Below, one piece after another: positions 15,514-23,739 of a DNA stretch of 33,412 nucleotides. Positions within the stretch are counted from its first letter, which is position 1. The number at the start of each line of letters is the position of its first letter. The translations under genes and the position numbers were made by a program. This DNA comes from Actinomadura bangladeshensis (GTDB lineage Bacteria > Actinomycetota > Actinomycetes > Streptosporangiales > Streptosporangiaceae): positions 1 to 33,412 of the forward strand of contig NZ_SMJW01000071.1 of NCBI RefSeq assembly GCF_004348335.1. The letters are read 5' to 3'. The notes below the pieces were generated by a model, which worked only from the letters and a program-made list of their open reading frames with translations, searched no databases and had not been told where the DNA came from.

Positions 15514-16215
15514 GTGACCTCACACGGCCTTATCGATACCACGGAGATGTACCTCCGTACGGTGTTCGAGCTCGAAGAGGAGGGGATCATCCCCCTCCGC
15601 GCGCGCATCGCCGAGCGGCTCTCCCAGAGCGGCCCGACGGTGAGCCAGACGGTCGCGCGAATGGAGCGCGACGGCCTGCTCCGGGTCGAGGGCGATCGGC
15701 ACCTCACACTGACCGAGAGCGGCCGCGGTCTCGCCACCCGCGTCATGCGCAAGCACCGCCTCGCCGAATGCCTGCTGGTCAACGTCATCGGCCTGCCCTG
15801 GGAGGACGTCCACATCGAGGCGTGCCGCTGGGAGCACGTCATGTCGGAGGACGTCGAGCGCCGCCTGGTCGCGCTGCTGGACAATCCCACCACCTGCCCG
15901 CACGGCAACCCGATCCCCGGCCTGGCCGAACTCGGCGGGCACGGCGACGACGGCGACCACGCGCCGCTGTCGGTGATGACCGCCGTGGCGAGCCCCGGCG
16001 GCGCCGGTGCGGTGATCCGGCGGATCAGCGAGCAGGTGCAGAGTGACAGCGACCTGATGCTTAGACTCAAGCAGATAGGGATACAACCGGGACGAGAGGT
16101 GATTCTCCGGGCGACCGACGACGGGGTACGGGTGATCAGTGACGACGAGGACGAGGGGCCCGCGACGGAGCTTCCGCGCGACATCGCCGAACACGTCTTC
16201 GTCAGCAGGCGCTGA
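15514..16215 (+). CDS. DtxR/IdeR-type metal-dependent repressor
   Basis: The product is 233 residues. An N-terminal winged helix (RLSQSGPTVSQTVARMERDG recognition region), a dimerisation domain and a C-terminal SH3/FeoA-like domain are in the DtxR order. With a +2 offset to DtxR numbering, every metal ligand is present: primary site M12, C104, E107, H108 (from EACRWEH); ancillary site H81, E85, H100. With Cys at the primary site it is an iron-type (DtxR/IdeR) rather than manganese-type (MntR) repressor by family knowledge; it would block iron-uptake genes when Fe(II) is bound. GTG 15514 has GGAGGGA 3 nt upstream, the clearest ribosome site in this region. No iron box was seen in its own promoter. 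Confidence 0.92.
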   Translation: MTSHGLIDTTEMYLRTVFELEEEGIIPLRARIAERLSQSGPTVSQTVARMERDGLLRVEGDRHLTLTESGRGLATRVMRKHRLAECLLVNVIGLPWEDVHIEACRWEHVMSEDVERRLVALLDNPTTCPHGNPIPGLAELGGHGDDGDHAPLSVMTAVASPGGAGAVIRRISEQVQSDSDLMLRLKQIGIQPGREVILRATDDGVRVISDDEDEGPATELPRDIAEHVFVSRR

Positions 16216-16357
16216 CACGTCCGGCGTGCGCGCACCGGTTCCGGCGGTCTATACCGAAGATCTCCATACCTTCGCGCCTTTCGGGCGTATCCCGGCGGCG
16301 GGTTCGTCGTTCAATACGACGAGACGAACACGTTCGAGGGCCGCGCCGCGACGCCCA

Positions 16358-16387
16358 GTGATCATCGGGCCGGTGATCGCCGGGCCG
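16358..16387 (+). repeat. 15-bp imperfect tandem repeat in the leader of the PAS-GAF-PPM gene
   Basis: GTGATCATCGGGCCG (16358-16372) is followed directly by GTGATCGCCGGGCCG (16373-16387), 13 of 15 identical. It lies 36-65 bp upstream of ATG 16423. A role as regulator site is speculative. Confidence 0.3.
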
Positions 16388-16422
16388 GGCGCGGCGACCG
16401 TCATCAGGATCGGGATGGGGAG

Positions 16423-18768
16423 ATGAACCACTGGGGGGAAGCGCCTGACGAGGCGCGCCTGCCGCCCGAGACCGTCCTCGACCAGATGGAGATGGCGGTC
16501 ATCGTCTGCGACCGCTTCAGCAACGTCATCTACGGCAACGCGTTCGCGCGGCAGCTGTTCGGGTTCGGCGGCGACGAGATCATCGGCCACTCCATCCTCT
16601 CCCTGGGCATCGCCGAGGAGGACCACGAGCAGGCCACGGAACTGGCCCGGCACGTCCTCAAGGGCGGCGTCTGGGAGGGCACGTTCTGCAACCTGCGCGC
16701 GGACGGCACCACCGTCTACACGCGGGCGCACGCGGTGCCGCTGCGGCACCAGTCCGGCGCGGTCGACGGCGTGGTCATCTTCGCCCGCGAGGCGCTGCGC
16801 TCCAACCAGCGCGAGCAGGAGCGCTACGGGCTGATGGAGCGGATCGGCGAGCGGCTCGCCGGGTCCCTGGAGCTGGAGGACACCCTCCGCCGCGTCGCCG
16901 ACACCCTCGTCCCGCAGTTCGCCGACCACTGCTTCATCGACCTGTACAGCGGCGACCGGCTGTACCGGCGGGTGTCGCGGCACGCCGCCGACTGGGAGCC
17001 GCCGCCCGGCACCTGGGCCGAGGTCGGCGAGCCCGTCTCCTACCCGCCCGGCCACTTCAGCGCCAAGGCGATGGACCGCCGCGACGCCGTCCTCGTCGAG
17101 GACATGATCCAGCACCGGTTCCAGGCGCCGAACGAGTCGTCCAGGCGGCTCGGCGTCGAGATGGGCATCACCTCGGTGATCTCCGCGCCGCTGCTGGTGC
17201 GCGGCGAGCTGCTCGGCGTGATGAGCCTGGCCCTGTCGAACCTGACCAAGCGGCCCGACCCGCACTACGACGGGTTCGACCGCGACCTGCTCGGCGCCAT
17301 CGCCAGCCGGGTCGCGCTCGCCGTCGACAACGCGCTGCTGTTCGAGGAGGAGCGCGACACCGCGCTCGCCTTCCAGAAGCACCTGCTGCCCGGCGACAAG
17401 CCGCCCCCGCTGGACGGCCTGCAGATCGCCTGGCGGTACGAGCCGGCCCGCCCGCTGGAGTCGCACGGGCACGGCATACAGACGCAGGTCGGCGGCGACT
17501 GGTACGACGTGATCCCGCTGTCGGCGGGCCGGGTCGGCCTCGTCATCGGCGACGTCGAGGGGCGCGGCGCGCGCGCCGCCGCCGTGATGGGGCAGTTGCG
17601 GGCCGCGCTGCGCGCGTTCGCGCAGGACGACAAGCCGCCCGCCGACATACTGCGCAAGCTGGACGAGTGGGTCCGGACGATGACGCGCCCCGAGCGGATG
17701 CGGTCCGGGTGGAACAGCGACGACCTCGTCCGACCGCCGCTCGTGTCCTGCACCTACTTCGTGTACGACGCGTGGTCGCGGGTCCTGGAGTTCGCCAACG
17801 CCGGGCACGATCCGCCGCTCCTCGTCATGGACGGCGAGGTCCGCGAGCTGGAGTTCGAGAGCGAGGGCGGCATGCTCGGCCTGCGCGCCCCCGGCATGGG
17901 CGGCGAGATCCTCTTCAACGAGGAGACGACCGAGCTGAAGCCGGGCTCCACGCTCGTCCTCTACACCGACGGCCTCATCGACCGGCGGCCCCGCGACGAC
18001 GGCGACTACTACACCCGCGAGGAGTCGCGGGAGATGGTCCGCACCGCGGTCGCGAAGGCCGCGGGCGGCGGCGTCGAGGCGGTCGCGAACGCCGCCTACG
18101 ACGCGGTGCCCGGCGACATCGACGACGACGTCGCGATCGTGGTGATCCGCACCGCGGGCGACGAGCTGGCCGTCGAGGAGCGCACCTTCACCGCCGAGCC
18201 GATCATGGTGTCGGAGGCCCGCCGGATGGCCGCGGACGCGTTCGCCACCTGGGGGATGCTCGACGAGCAGGCCGAACTCGCGTGCCTGCTGGTGTCGGAG
18301 GTCGTCACGAACGTCGTCCTGCACGCCACCGCGACGTCGGCGCCGCGCCGGGAGATGGTCGTCCCGGTGCCCGCCGGGCCGCCCGGCCGGGGCGGCGAAC
18401 CGCTCGGCGCGCCGCCGCCCGTCCAGTTCAACACCGAGTTCGGCGCCGGACTCGACACCGCCGACCCGTTCGAGGGCACCGCGTTCGGCGGCGACGACTT
18501 CGACGAGGACGACTGGAACCTCGGCGCCGACCTCGGCCGCCGCGAGCCGCCGACGAAGGAGTTCCGGCTCCGGCTGCGGCGCGGCCGCGACATGGTGTGG
18601 GTCGAGGTGTTCGACTCCGACATGCGGCTGCCGCGCATCCGCAGCGCGGGCGAGACCGACGAGGGCGGGCGCGGCCTGTACCTGGTCGACCAGCTCGCCA
18701 CCCGGTGGGGCGCCCGCCCCACGGCCGATGGCAAGGCCGTCTGGTTCGAGCTGCCGCTGGCGCCGTAG
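16423..18768 (+). CDS. PAS-GAF-PPM phosphatase-HATPase regulator (RsbU/RsbW-like fusion)
   Basis: This 781-aa cytoplasmic signalling protein has a PAS domain (about 16-125), a GAF domain (about 140-305), a SpoIIE/PP2C phosphatase (about 328-576) with metal motifs GGDWYDV (357-363), GDVEGRGARAA (376-386), LYTDGLIDRR (513-522) and DIDDDVAIV (565-573), and a histidine-kinase-like ATPase (about 586-779) with N-box residues E626 and N630 and G-box DEGGRGLYLV (746-755). It therefore carries both partner-switch activities, dephosphorylation of an anti-anti-sigma factor and an anti-sigma kinase-like domain, under PAS/GAF sensory control. A roughly 75-residue insert (about 637-712), acidic at 679-698, splits the ATPase domain. 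ATG 16423 has GGGA 8 nt upstream. The alcohol dehydrogenase gene starts 2 bp after its stop. Confidence 0.9.
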   Translation: MNHWGEAPDEARLPPETVLDQMEMAVIVCDRFSNVIYGNAFARQLFGFGGDEIIGHSILSLGIAEEDHEQATELARHVLKGGVWEGTFCNLRADGTTVYTRAHAVPLRHQSGAVDGVVIFAREALRSNQREQERYGLMERIGERLAGSLELEDTLRRVADTLVPQFADHCFIDLYSGDRLYRRVSRHAADWEPPPGTWAEVGEPVSYPPGHFSAKAMDRRDAVLVEDMIQHRFQAPNESSRRLGVEMGITSVISAPLLVRGELLGVMSLALSNLTKRPDPHYDGFDRDLLGAIASRVALAVDNALLFEEERDTALAFQKHLLPGDKPPPLDGLQIAWRYEPARPLESHGHGIQTQVGGDWYDVIPLSAGRVGLVIGDVEGRGARAAAVMGQLRAALRAFAQDDKPPADILRKLDEWVRTMTRPERMRSGWNSDDLVRPPLVSCTYFVYDAWSRVLEFANAGHDPPLLVMDGEVRELEFESEGGMLGLRAPGMGGEILFNEETTELKPGSTLVLYTDGLIDRRPRDDGDYYTREESREMVRTAVAKAAGGGVEAVANAAYDAVPGDIDDDVAIVVIRTAGDELAVEERTFTAEPIMVSEARRMAADAFATWGMLDEQAELACLLVSEVVTNVVLHATATSAPRREMVVPVPAGPPGRGGEPLGAPPPVQFNTEFGAGLDTADPFEGTAFGGDDFDEDDWNLGADLGRREPPTKEFRLRLRRGRDMVWVEVFDSDMRLPRIRSAGETDEGGRGLYLVDQLATRWGARPTADGKAVWFELPLAP

Positions 18769-18770
18769 CG

Positions 18771-19766
18771 ATGCGCGCGTGGGTGGTGCAGGAGCCGTCC
18801 CCGATCGCCTCGGGGCCGCTGCGCCGCGCCGACCGCGAGGTGCCCTCGCCGGGGCCCGGTGAGCTGCTGGTACGGGTGCTGGCCTGCGGCGTCTGCCGGA
18901 CGGACCTGCACGTCGCCGAGGGCGACCTGCCCGTCCACCTGCCGGGGGTGACGCCCGGCCACGAGATCGTCGGCGAGGTCGTCTCGGCCGGTCCGGGGTG
19001 CCTGCACGGCGCCGGTGACCGCGTCGGGGTCGCGTGGCTGCGCGGGACGTGCGGCGCGTGCCGGTTCTGCCGCCGCGGTGCCGAGAACCTGTGCCCGCTG
19101 TCGGTCTACACCGGCTGGGACGCGCACGGCGGGTACGCCGAGTACGCGCTGGGCGTCGACGCCTACACCTACGCGCTGCCGCCCGAGCTGGACGACGTCC
19201 GGGCCGCTCCGCTGCTGTGCGCGGGCATCATCGGCTACCGGGCCCTGCGCCGCTGCGCACTGCCGCCGGGCGGGCGCCTCGGCATCTGGGGGTTCGGCGG
19301 CTCCGCGCACCTCGCGACGCAGATCGCCCTCGCCGAGGGCGCCGACGTGCACGTGTTCACCCGCAGCCCGGCCGCCCGCGAGCTGGCCCGTTCACTCGGC
19401 GCGTCGTGGGCGGGCGACTCGTTCGACGCCGCGCCCGCGCCGCTGGACTCGGCGATCGTCTTCGCGCCGGCGGGGGAGCTGGTGCCCGCCGCGCTGGAAC
19501 GGCTCGACCGCGGCGGGACGTGCGCGATCGCGGGCATCCATCTGAGCGACGTCCCGTCCATGGACTACCAGCGGTACCTGTTCCAGGAGCGGCAGGTCCG
19601 GTCGGTGACGGCGAACACGCGCGCGGACGGCGAGGAGTTCCTGACGCTGGCCGCGCGGCTGGACGTAGCCGTCACGACGCACGCGTACGGCCTGGACGAA
19701 GCGGACCGCGCCCTGGCCGACCTCGCCGCAGACCGCTTCACCGGCGCCGCCGTCCTCGTCCCCTAG
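18771..19766 (+). CDS. Zinc-dependent alcohol dehydrogenase
   Basis: The product has 331 residues of the medium-chain dehydrogenase family. Catalytic zinc motifs are CGVCRTDLH and PGHEIVGEV; the structural zinc lobe has four Cys (CGACRFCRRGAENLC). The Rossmann turn is GIWGFGGSAH, a GxGxxA/G-like nucleotide site. It resembles the AdhA-like short zinc alcohol dehydrogenases that oxidise or reduce simple alcohols/aldehydes with NAD(P)H; the exact substrate is not evident. ATG 18771 lies 2 bp after the stop of the PAS-GAF-PPM gene, so the two are probably one transcript. The 64-nt palindrome copy 2 follows 18 bp after the stop. Confidence 0.88.
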   Translation: MRAWVVQEPSPIASGPLRRADREVPSPGPGELLVRVLACGVCRTDLHVAEGDLPVHLPGVTPGHEIVGEVVSAGPGCLHGAGDRVGVAWLRGTCGACRFCRRGAENLCPLSVYTGWDAHGGYAEYALGVDAYTYALPPELDDVRAAPLLCAGIIGYRALRRCALPPGGRLGIWGFGGSAHLATQIALAEGADVHVFTRSPAARELARSLGASWAGDSFDAAPAPLDSAIVFAPAGELVPAALERLDRGGTCAIAGIHLSDVPSMDYQRYLFQERQVRSVTANTRADGEEFLTLAARLDVAVTTHAYGLDEADRALADLAADRFTGAAVLVP

Positions 19767-19784
19767 CCGCGCGCCCCCCAGCCG

Positions 19785-19848
19785 CGTTGATCTGCGGCGT
19801 GTTGTTGTTATGCGGCGGCGGATAACAACAACACGCCGCAGGTCAACG
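19785..19848. repeat. 64-nt palindromic repeat, copy 2
   Basis: The left arm is 19785-19811, the loop GCGGCGGCGG is 19812-19821 and the right arm is 19822-19848. It is identical to copy 1 in the arms except T instead of C at 19791, which pairs with G in the right arm as a G-U wobble in plus-strand RNA. It lies between the convergent alcohol dehydrogenase and methyltransferase genes. Confidence 0.9.
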
Positions 19849-19850
19849 AA

Positions 19851-20696
19851 TCAGGGGATGGGTTCGGCGGCTACGTGGGCCCAGGTTTGGGTGAACCAGA
19901 GTTCGCCGCCGATGATGCGGGGCTTGGCGCCCGTCTTGGGGCCGCCGTCCACCTCGTCGATCAGGGCTTCGCGGATGCGGTCGGCGGCCGCGTCGTCGCA
20001 GGCCGCCAGCCACGGCTCGATGGGGCGCTCGACGGTGAACACGTCCAGCCGGCGGATGCTGCCGCCCGCCGAGGTGATCATCTCGGTGAGCCGGGCGATG
20101 GACGGGGTGCCGGGGTGGTCGGGGTCGCGGAGCCGCTCGATCCGGTCGCGCTCGGGGCCGGCGAGGTTGCCGCGGACGAGGTCGGCGATGACCACCCGCC
20201 CGTCCGGGCGGCAGACCCGCAGGAGCTCGCGCAGCACGCCGTCGGGGTCGCCCAGGGTGTAGAGCGAGAACCGGGCCGTGACGAGGGAGAACGCGTTGTC
20301 GCGGTAGGGCAGCGCGGTGGCGTCGGCCTTGATCGTGGGGCGGTCGGGGCCGATCGGGTGCGGCACGCGGTCCTCGCGCGTCGCGGCGGCCGGGAGCCGG
20401 TCGCCGTCGAGCCCGCCGTCCGGTCCGCCGTCGCCGGTGATGCGGACCGGGCCCGTGCCGAACTCGACCGTCGCCATGCGTCCGGACGTGCCGGCGCGGG
20501 CGGGCGGTTCGGGTGCGGCGTCGACCGCGATCATGTGGCGGACGCGGGGCGCGAGCGCGGCGGGCATCGGGCCGCGGCCCCGCGCGACGTCCAGGCAGAC
20601 GTCGTCGCGGCCGGGTTCGACGAACTCCAGCAGGCGCCTCAGGTGCGGGGCGATCGTGCCGCCGCTGCGCTGGACGGCGGGCGCCGGTTGCGGCAC
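19851..20696 (-). CDS. SAM-dependent methyltransferase (class I)
   Basis: The product has 281 residues. The SAM-binding core is recognisable: motif I region VCLDVARGRGPMPAALAP (33-50), acidic strand end MIAVDAAP (55-62), ADATALPYRDNAFSLVTARF (124-143) and CRPDGRVVIADLV (162-174). This is the UbiE/Methyltransf_11 layout. Two oddities: motif I is degenerate (ARGRG in place of the usual GxGxG), and a Gly/Asp/Pro-rich insertion (about 62-120) separates the acidic residue from the next core strand. GTG 20696 has GAGGGAG about 8 nt upstream. The substrate is unknown. The stop lies 2 bp from palindrome copy 2. Confidence 0.82.
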   Translation of the reverse strand: MPQPAPAVQRSGGTIAPHLRRLLEFVEPGRDDVCLDVARGRGPMPAALAPRVRHMIAVDAAPEPPARAGTSGRMATVEFGTGPVRITGDGGPDGGLDGDRLPAAATREDRVPHPIGPDRPTIKADATALPYRDNAFSLVTARFSLYTLGDPDGVLRELLRVCRPDGRVVIADLVRGNLAGPERDRIERLRDPDHPGTPSIARLTEMITSAGGSIRRLDVFTVERPIEPWLAACDDAAADRIREALIDEVDGGPKTGAKPRIIGGELWFTQTWAHVAAEPIP

Positions 20697-20856
20697 TGGT
20701 GCACTCCCTCGGCTCGGGCCGGCTCCCCGGATCGGCGGGCAGGGTCGGGCGTCGCCGGGCGGGGCGTGAGGCCGGGTTTCGTCAGTTATGACTCACTGCC
20801 GGGGGAGTAAGTTCACGCAGTCGGAGGAGAAATCCGCCGGCTGCTCCTCGCGCCGC

Positions 20857-21018
20857 TCATCCCCGCAGGTGCTGGCCGTACATCGCGAGCACCACGAGCA
20901 CGAACACGGTGATCACCGCGACGCGGGTGGGCATGGGCACCCGGAGCCGCACCGCGGCCCAGCGCACGCAGAACGCGGCGAGGAGCGACACGACGACGAG
21001 GGCGAGGATGCCTTCCAT
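20857..21018 (-). CDS. 53-aa two-helix membrane protein
   Basis: MEGILALVVVSLLAAFCVRW begins a 53-residue protein with two membrane helices (about 3-20 and 33-48) joined by a basic, proline-containing loop (RLRVPMPTR). ATG 21018 is preceded by AAGGCGGA; an alternative ATG at 21033 adds MEGGP. The codons are GC3-rich, and the hydrophobic pattern and ribosome site support a real gene. I recognise no family. It is divergent from the gene at 21127. Confidence 0.6.
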   Translation of the reverse strand: MEGILALVVVSLLAAFCVRWAAVRLRVPMPTRVAVITVFVLVVLAMYGQHLRG

Positions 21019-21113
21019 GGGTCCGCCTTCCATGCGGGGGGAGTGCCGCCTCCCTGCACGATAGACGTGTAAGGAACGGGTTACCCGCAGGTTCGGCGGC
21101 CCGCCCGGACCGC

Positions 21114-21119
21114 TAACCT
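21114..21119 (+). promoter_or_regulatory. -10 element TAACCT for a leaderless start
   Basis: TAACCT fits TAnnnT and ends 7 nt before GTG 21127, the same spacing as at serC and the 27-aa peptide. No ribosome site precedes the GTG. Confidence 0.45.
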
Positions 21120-21126
21120 CACCCTT

Positions 21127-21525
21127 GTGGCAGATGCAAAGGAAGTAGACGGCCGGGACAAGGTCGACGGAATGATGACCAACCTGGCGCGCGGGCGGGT
21201 CGCCCTCGGGCTCGCGGCGTTCGCCGCGCCGAAACTGACCGCGAAGCTGATGGGGCTCGGCGGCGCCGCCGACCCGGGCCGCGACTACATCGCCCGGATG
21301 TTCGCCGCCCGGGAGATCGCCCTCGGCGCCGGCTACCTGCTCAGCGACGGCGACGCGCGCAGGCTGTGGGCGCGGCTCGGCCTCGCCGTCGACTCGCTCG
21401 ACGTGCTGAACGGGCTGAAGACCCGCGGGGCGCTGCCGCTGTGGGTGACCGCGGGGGCCGTGGGCATCGCCGGCGGCGCCGCCGGGATCGGCGCGGCGAA
21501 GGTCGCCTCCGACATCCTGCACTGA
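21127..21525 (+). CDS. Hypothetical small membrane protein
   Basis: The product has 132 residues: a charged N-terminus (VADAKEVDGRDKVDG), then a gene-ancestral pattern common in actinobacterial hypotheticals, LARGRVALGLAAFAAPKLTA, with RDYIARMFAAREIALGAGYL and a Gly/Ala-rich C-terminal helix (ALPLWVTAGAVGIAGGAAGI). Three or four weak membrane helices are likely. I cannot name a characterised family. GTG 21127 is supported by a -10 element 7 nt upstream (leaderless). It lies 119 bp upstream of the DHA2 exporter on the same strand. Confidence 0.75.
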   Translation: MADAKEVDGRDKVDGMMTNLARGRVALGLAAFAAPKLTAKLMGLGGAADPGRDYIARMFAAREIALGAGYLLSDGDARRLWARLGLAVDSLDVLNGLKTRGALPLWVTAGAVGIAGGAAGIGAAKVASDILH

Positions 21526-21644
21526 CCCGCGCCGCCGCCCCGCGTGCCGCGCTGAGCCGCCCGCCCGGGGCCGGGTGATGTCGTCCGGCCCTTGGGTAGA
21601 TCTCCCCCGCACGGACGCGGACCACCTCGGGCGGGGGTCAGGGC

Positions 21645-23687
21645 ATGACGGCGGCGAAGGACGCGGCGGCGCGGGACGGGCGGACGATGCCGAAGGGCCG
21701 CGACCTCTACGTCATCCTCGGCGCGCTCATGCTCGCCATGCTGCTGGCCGCGCTCGACCAGACGATCGTGTCGACGGCGCTGCCCACGATCGTCAGCGAC
21801 CTCGGCGGGCTGAACCACCTGGCGTGGGTGGTGACCGCGTACCTGCTCGCCTCGACGGCGTCCACGCCGCTGTGGGGCAAGCTCGGCGACCAGTACGGGC
21901 GCAAGCGGCTGTTCCAGACCTCGATCGTGATCTTCCTGATCGGGTCGGCGCTGTGCGGGCTGTCGCAGGACATGTTCGAGCTGATCGTGTTCCGCGCCCT
22001 GCAGGGCCTCGGCGGCGGCGGGCTGATGGTGCTCGTCGTCGCGATCGTCGGGGACGTGGTGCCGCCCCGCGAGCGCGGCCGCTACCAGGGGCTGTTCGGC
22101 GCGGTCTTCGGCGTGTCCAGCGTGTGCGGCCCGCTGCTCGGCGGCTGGTTCGTCGACAACCTGTCGTGGCGCTGGGTCTTCTACATCAACCTGCCGATCG
22201 GCGTGCTGGCGCTGATCGTGATCGCCGCCGTCCTGCCCGCGACGCGCGACCGCGAGCGGCACCGCATCGACTACCTCGGCACGCTGCTGATCGTCGGCTG
22301 GGCCGTCGGGCTCGTGCTGATGACGACCTGGGGCGGGACGCAGTACGCCTGGTCGTCCGCGCCGATCATCGGCCTGGCCGCCGGATCGGTGCTGCTGATC
22401 GTGGTGTGGCTGCTGGTCGAGCGGCGCGCCGCCGAGCCGGTCATGCCGCCGGCGCTGCTGGTGAACCGGGTGTTCGCGCTGGGTGCGGCGATCAGCTTCG
22501 CGGTCGGCTTCGCGATGTTCGGCGCGCTGACGTTCCTGCCGATCTTCCTGCAGATCGTGCACGGGGTGTCGCCGACGCTGTCGGGGGTCTACCTGCTGCC
22601 GATGATGCTCGGCATGCTGGTCAGCTCGATCGGGTCCGGGCAGCTGATCACGCGCTTCGGCCGGTACAAGATCTTCCCGGTGCTCGGCACGCCGATGATC
22701 GCGCTGGCGCTGTACCTGCTGTCGGGGCTGGACGAGACGTCCTCCACGGTGGCGATGAGCCTGCGGTTCGCGCTGCTGGGGTTCGGGCTGGGGCTGGTCA
22801 TGCAGGTGCTCGTCATCGCCGTCCAGAACGCCGTGTCCTACGAGGACCTCGGGTCGGCCACGTCCGGGGTCACGTTCTTCCGGCAGATCGGCGGATCGTT
22901 CGGCGTCGCCGTGTTCGGCTCCATCTTCAGCAACCGGCTCGCGTCGCACGTCGAGGGCTTGGCGCGGGTGCTGCCGCCCGGGTTCGACCCCGCGGCCGTC
23001 CAGGGGAATCCCGAGCTGCTCGACAGGTTCCCCGCCGACGTCAGGAACAGCGTCCTGCACGCCTATGCGCAGTCGATCGACTCGGTGTTCCTGTGGGCCG
23101 TGCCGGTGGCGGGGCTCGCGTTCGTGCTGACGTGGTTCCTGCGCGAGGTGCCGCTGCGGGCCAGTTCGCAGACGCCCGACTACGGCGAGGGCTTCGGCGC
23201 GGCGCCGACCGTCCGCTCGTCCAGGCACGAGATGGAGCGGGTGCTCAGCGAACTCATGCGCCGCGACCCGAAGGCGCGCGAACTCTACGACCGCCTGGCC
23301 CGCCTCTGCGGGGTGGCGCTGCCGGCGGGCAGCGTGTGGGCGCTGTGCCGGATCGCCAAGGACGGCACGGTCGCCGGGCGCGACCTCGCCGACCGCGCCG
23401 GCGTCACGGTCGGGGAGGGCCGTCCGTACGTCGACCGGCTGGTCATGGCCGGATACGTCGAGCGGCGGGACGGGACGCTCGCCGTCACCGCGTCCGGCCA
23501 GGGCGTCGCCGAGAGGTTGTTCGCCGCCCGCCGCGAAGGACTGTGCCGGCACGTGGACGGCTGGGAGCCCGAGGAGCATCCGGAGCTGGCGGACGTCCTG
23601 ACGCGGCTCGCCGAAGCGTCCCTCGGCGACGACGAGGACGGCGGCATCCTCCGGGCGGAGTCCCCGGGCGCCACCCGTAATGCATAG
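21645..23687 (+). CDS. DHA2 multidrug exporter fused to a winged-helix domain
   Basis: This is a 680-aa protein. Residues about 20-510 form a 14-helix DHA2-family drug:proton antiporter: LDQTIVSTALPTI (motif D1, helix 1), GKLGDQYGRKR (motif A), FRALQGLGGGG (motif B region) and CGPLLGGWF (motif C, the antiporter motif). After the last helix (FLREVPL, near 505) a soluble tail of about 170 residues follows. Its part VAGRDLADRAGVTVGEGRPY to VDRLVMAGYVERRDGTLAVT has the helix-turn-helix, recognition helix and wing of MarR-like proteins, then a closing helix. So a DNA-binding-type fold is attached to the cytoplasmic end of an exporter. ATG 21645 has GGGG 9-12 nt upstream. The substrate is unknown. 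Confidence 0.88.
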   Translation: MTAAKDAAARDGRTMPKGRDLYVILGALMLAMLLAALDQTIVSTALPTIVSDLGGLNHLAWVVTAYLLASTASTPLWGKLGDQYGRKRLFQTSIVIFLIGSALCGLSQDMFELIVFRALQGLGGGGLMVLVVAIVGDVVPPRERGRYQGLFGAVFGVSSVCGPLLGGWFVDNLSWRWVFYINLPIGVLALIVIAAVLPATRDRERHRIDYLGTLLIVGWAVGLVLMTTWGGTQYAWSSAPIIGLAAGSVLLIVVWLLVERRAAEPVMPPALLVNRVFALGAAISFAVGFAMFGALTFLPIFLQIVHGVSPTLSGVYLLPMMLGMLVSSIGSGQLITRFGRYKIFPVLGTPMIALALYLLSGLDETSSTVAMSLRFALLGFGLGLVMQVLVIAVQNAVSYEDLGSATSGVTFFRQIGGSFGVAVFGSIFSNRLASHVEGLARVLPPGFDPAAVQGNPELLDRFPADVRNSVLHAYAQSIDSVFLWAVPVAGLAFVLTWFLREVPLRASSQTPDYGEGFGAAPTVRSSRHEMERVLSELMRRDPKARELYDRLARLCGVALPAGSVWALCRIAKDGTVAGRDLADRAGVTVGEGRPYVDRLVMAGYVERRDGTLAVTASGQGVAERLFAARREGLCRHVDGWEPEEHPELADVLTRLAEASLGDDEDGGILRAESPGATRNA

Positions 23688-23703
23688 CCGGAGACTCAGC
23701 TCA

Positions 23704-23720
23704 CATGGCGTTGCGCCATG
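23704..23720. promoter_or_regulatory. Palindrome upstream of the thiolase gene
   Basis: CATGGCG-TTG-CGCCATG is a perfect 7-3-7 inverted repeat. It overlaps a possible -35 (TTGCGC, 23711-23716), which is 17 nt upstream of a possible -10 (CATACT, 23734-23739). The placement is that of a repressor operator. The binding protein is unknown. Confidence 0.45.
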
Positions 23721-23739
23721 ATGGATGTAATCTCATACT
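23711..23739 (+). promoter_or_regulatory. Candidate promoter of the thiolase gene
   Basis: TTGCGC (23711-23716), a 17-nt spacer and CATACT (23734-23739) make a plausible sigma-70 type promoter in an unusually AT-rich stretch. A second inverted repeat, AACCGA-7 nt-TCGGTT (23744-23762), lies in the would-be leader. Confidence 0.4.

Noticed and set aside
16139..16426. Plus-strand frame between the DtxR-type gene and the PAS-GAF-PPM gene
   Set aside because: It starts inside the DtxR-type gene in another frame and has no recognisable domain or ribosome site; the stretch is better read as leader/promoter DNA.
21114..21119. TAACCT as half of an IdeR/DtxR iron box
   Set aside because: No matching second half (TTAGG...) lies upstream; its spacing to GTG 21127 fits a -10 element better.
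21333..23579. Minus-strand frame of 748 codons opposite the DHA2 exporter
   Set aside because: Low-complexity His/Arg/Gln product with no motif; the plus-strand MFS motifs are unambiguous.
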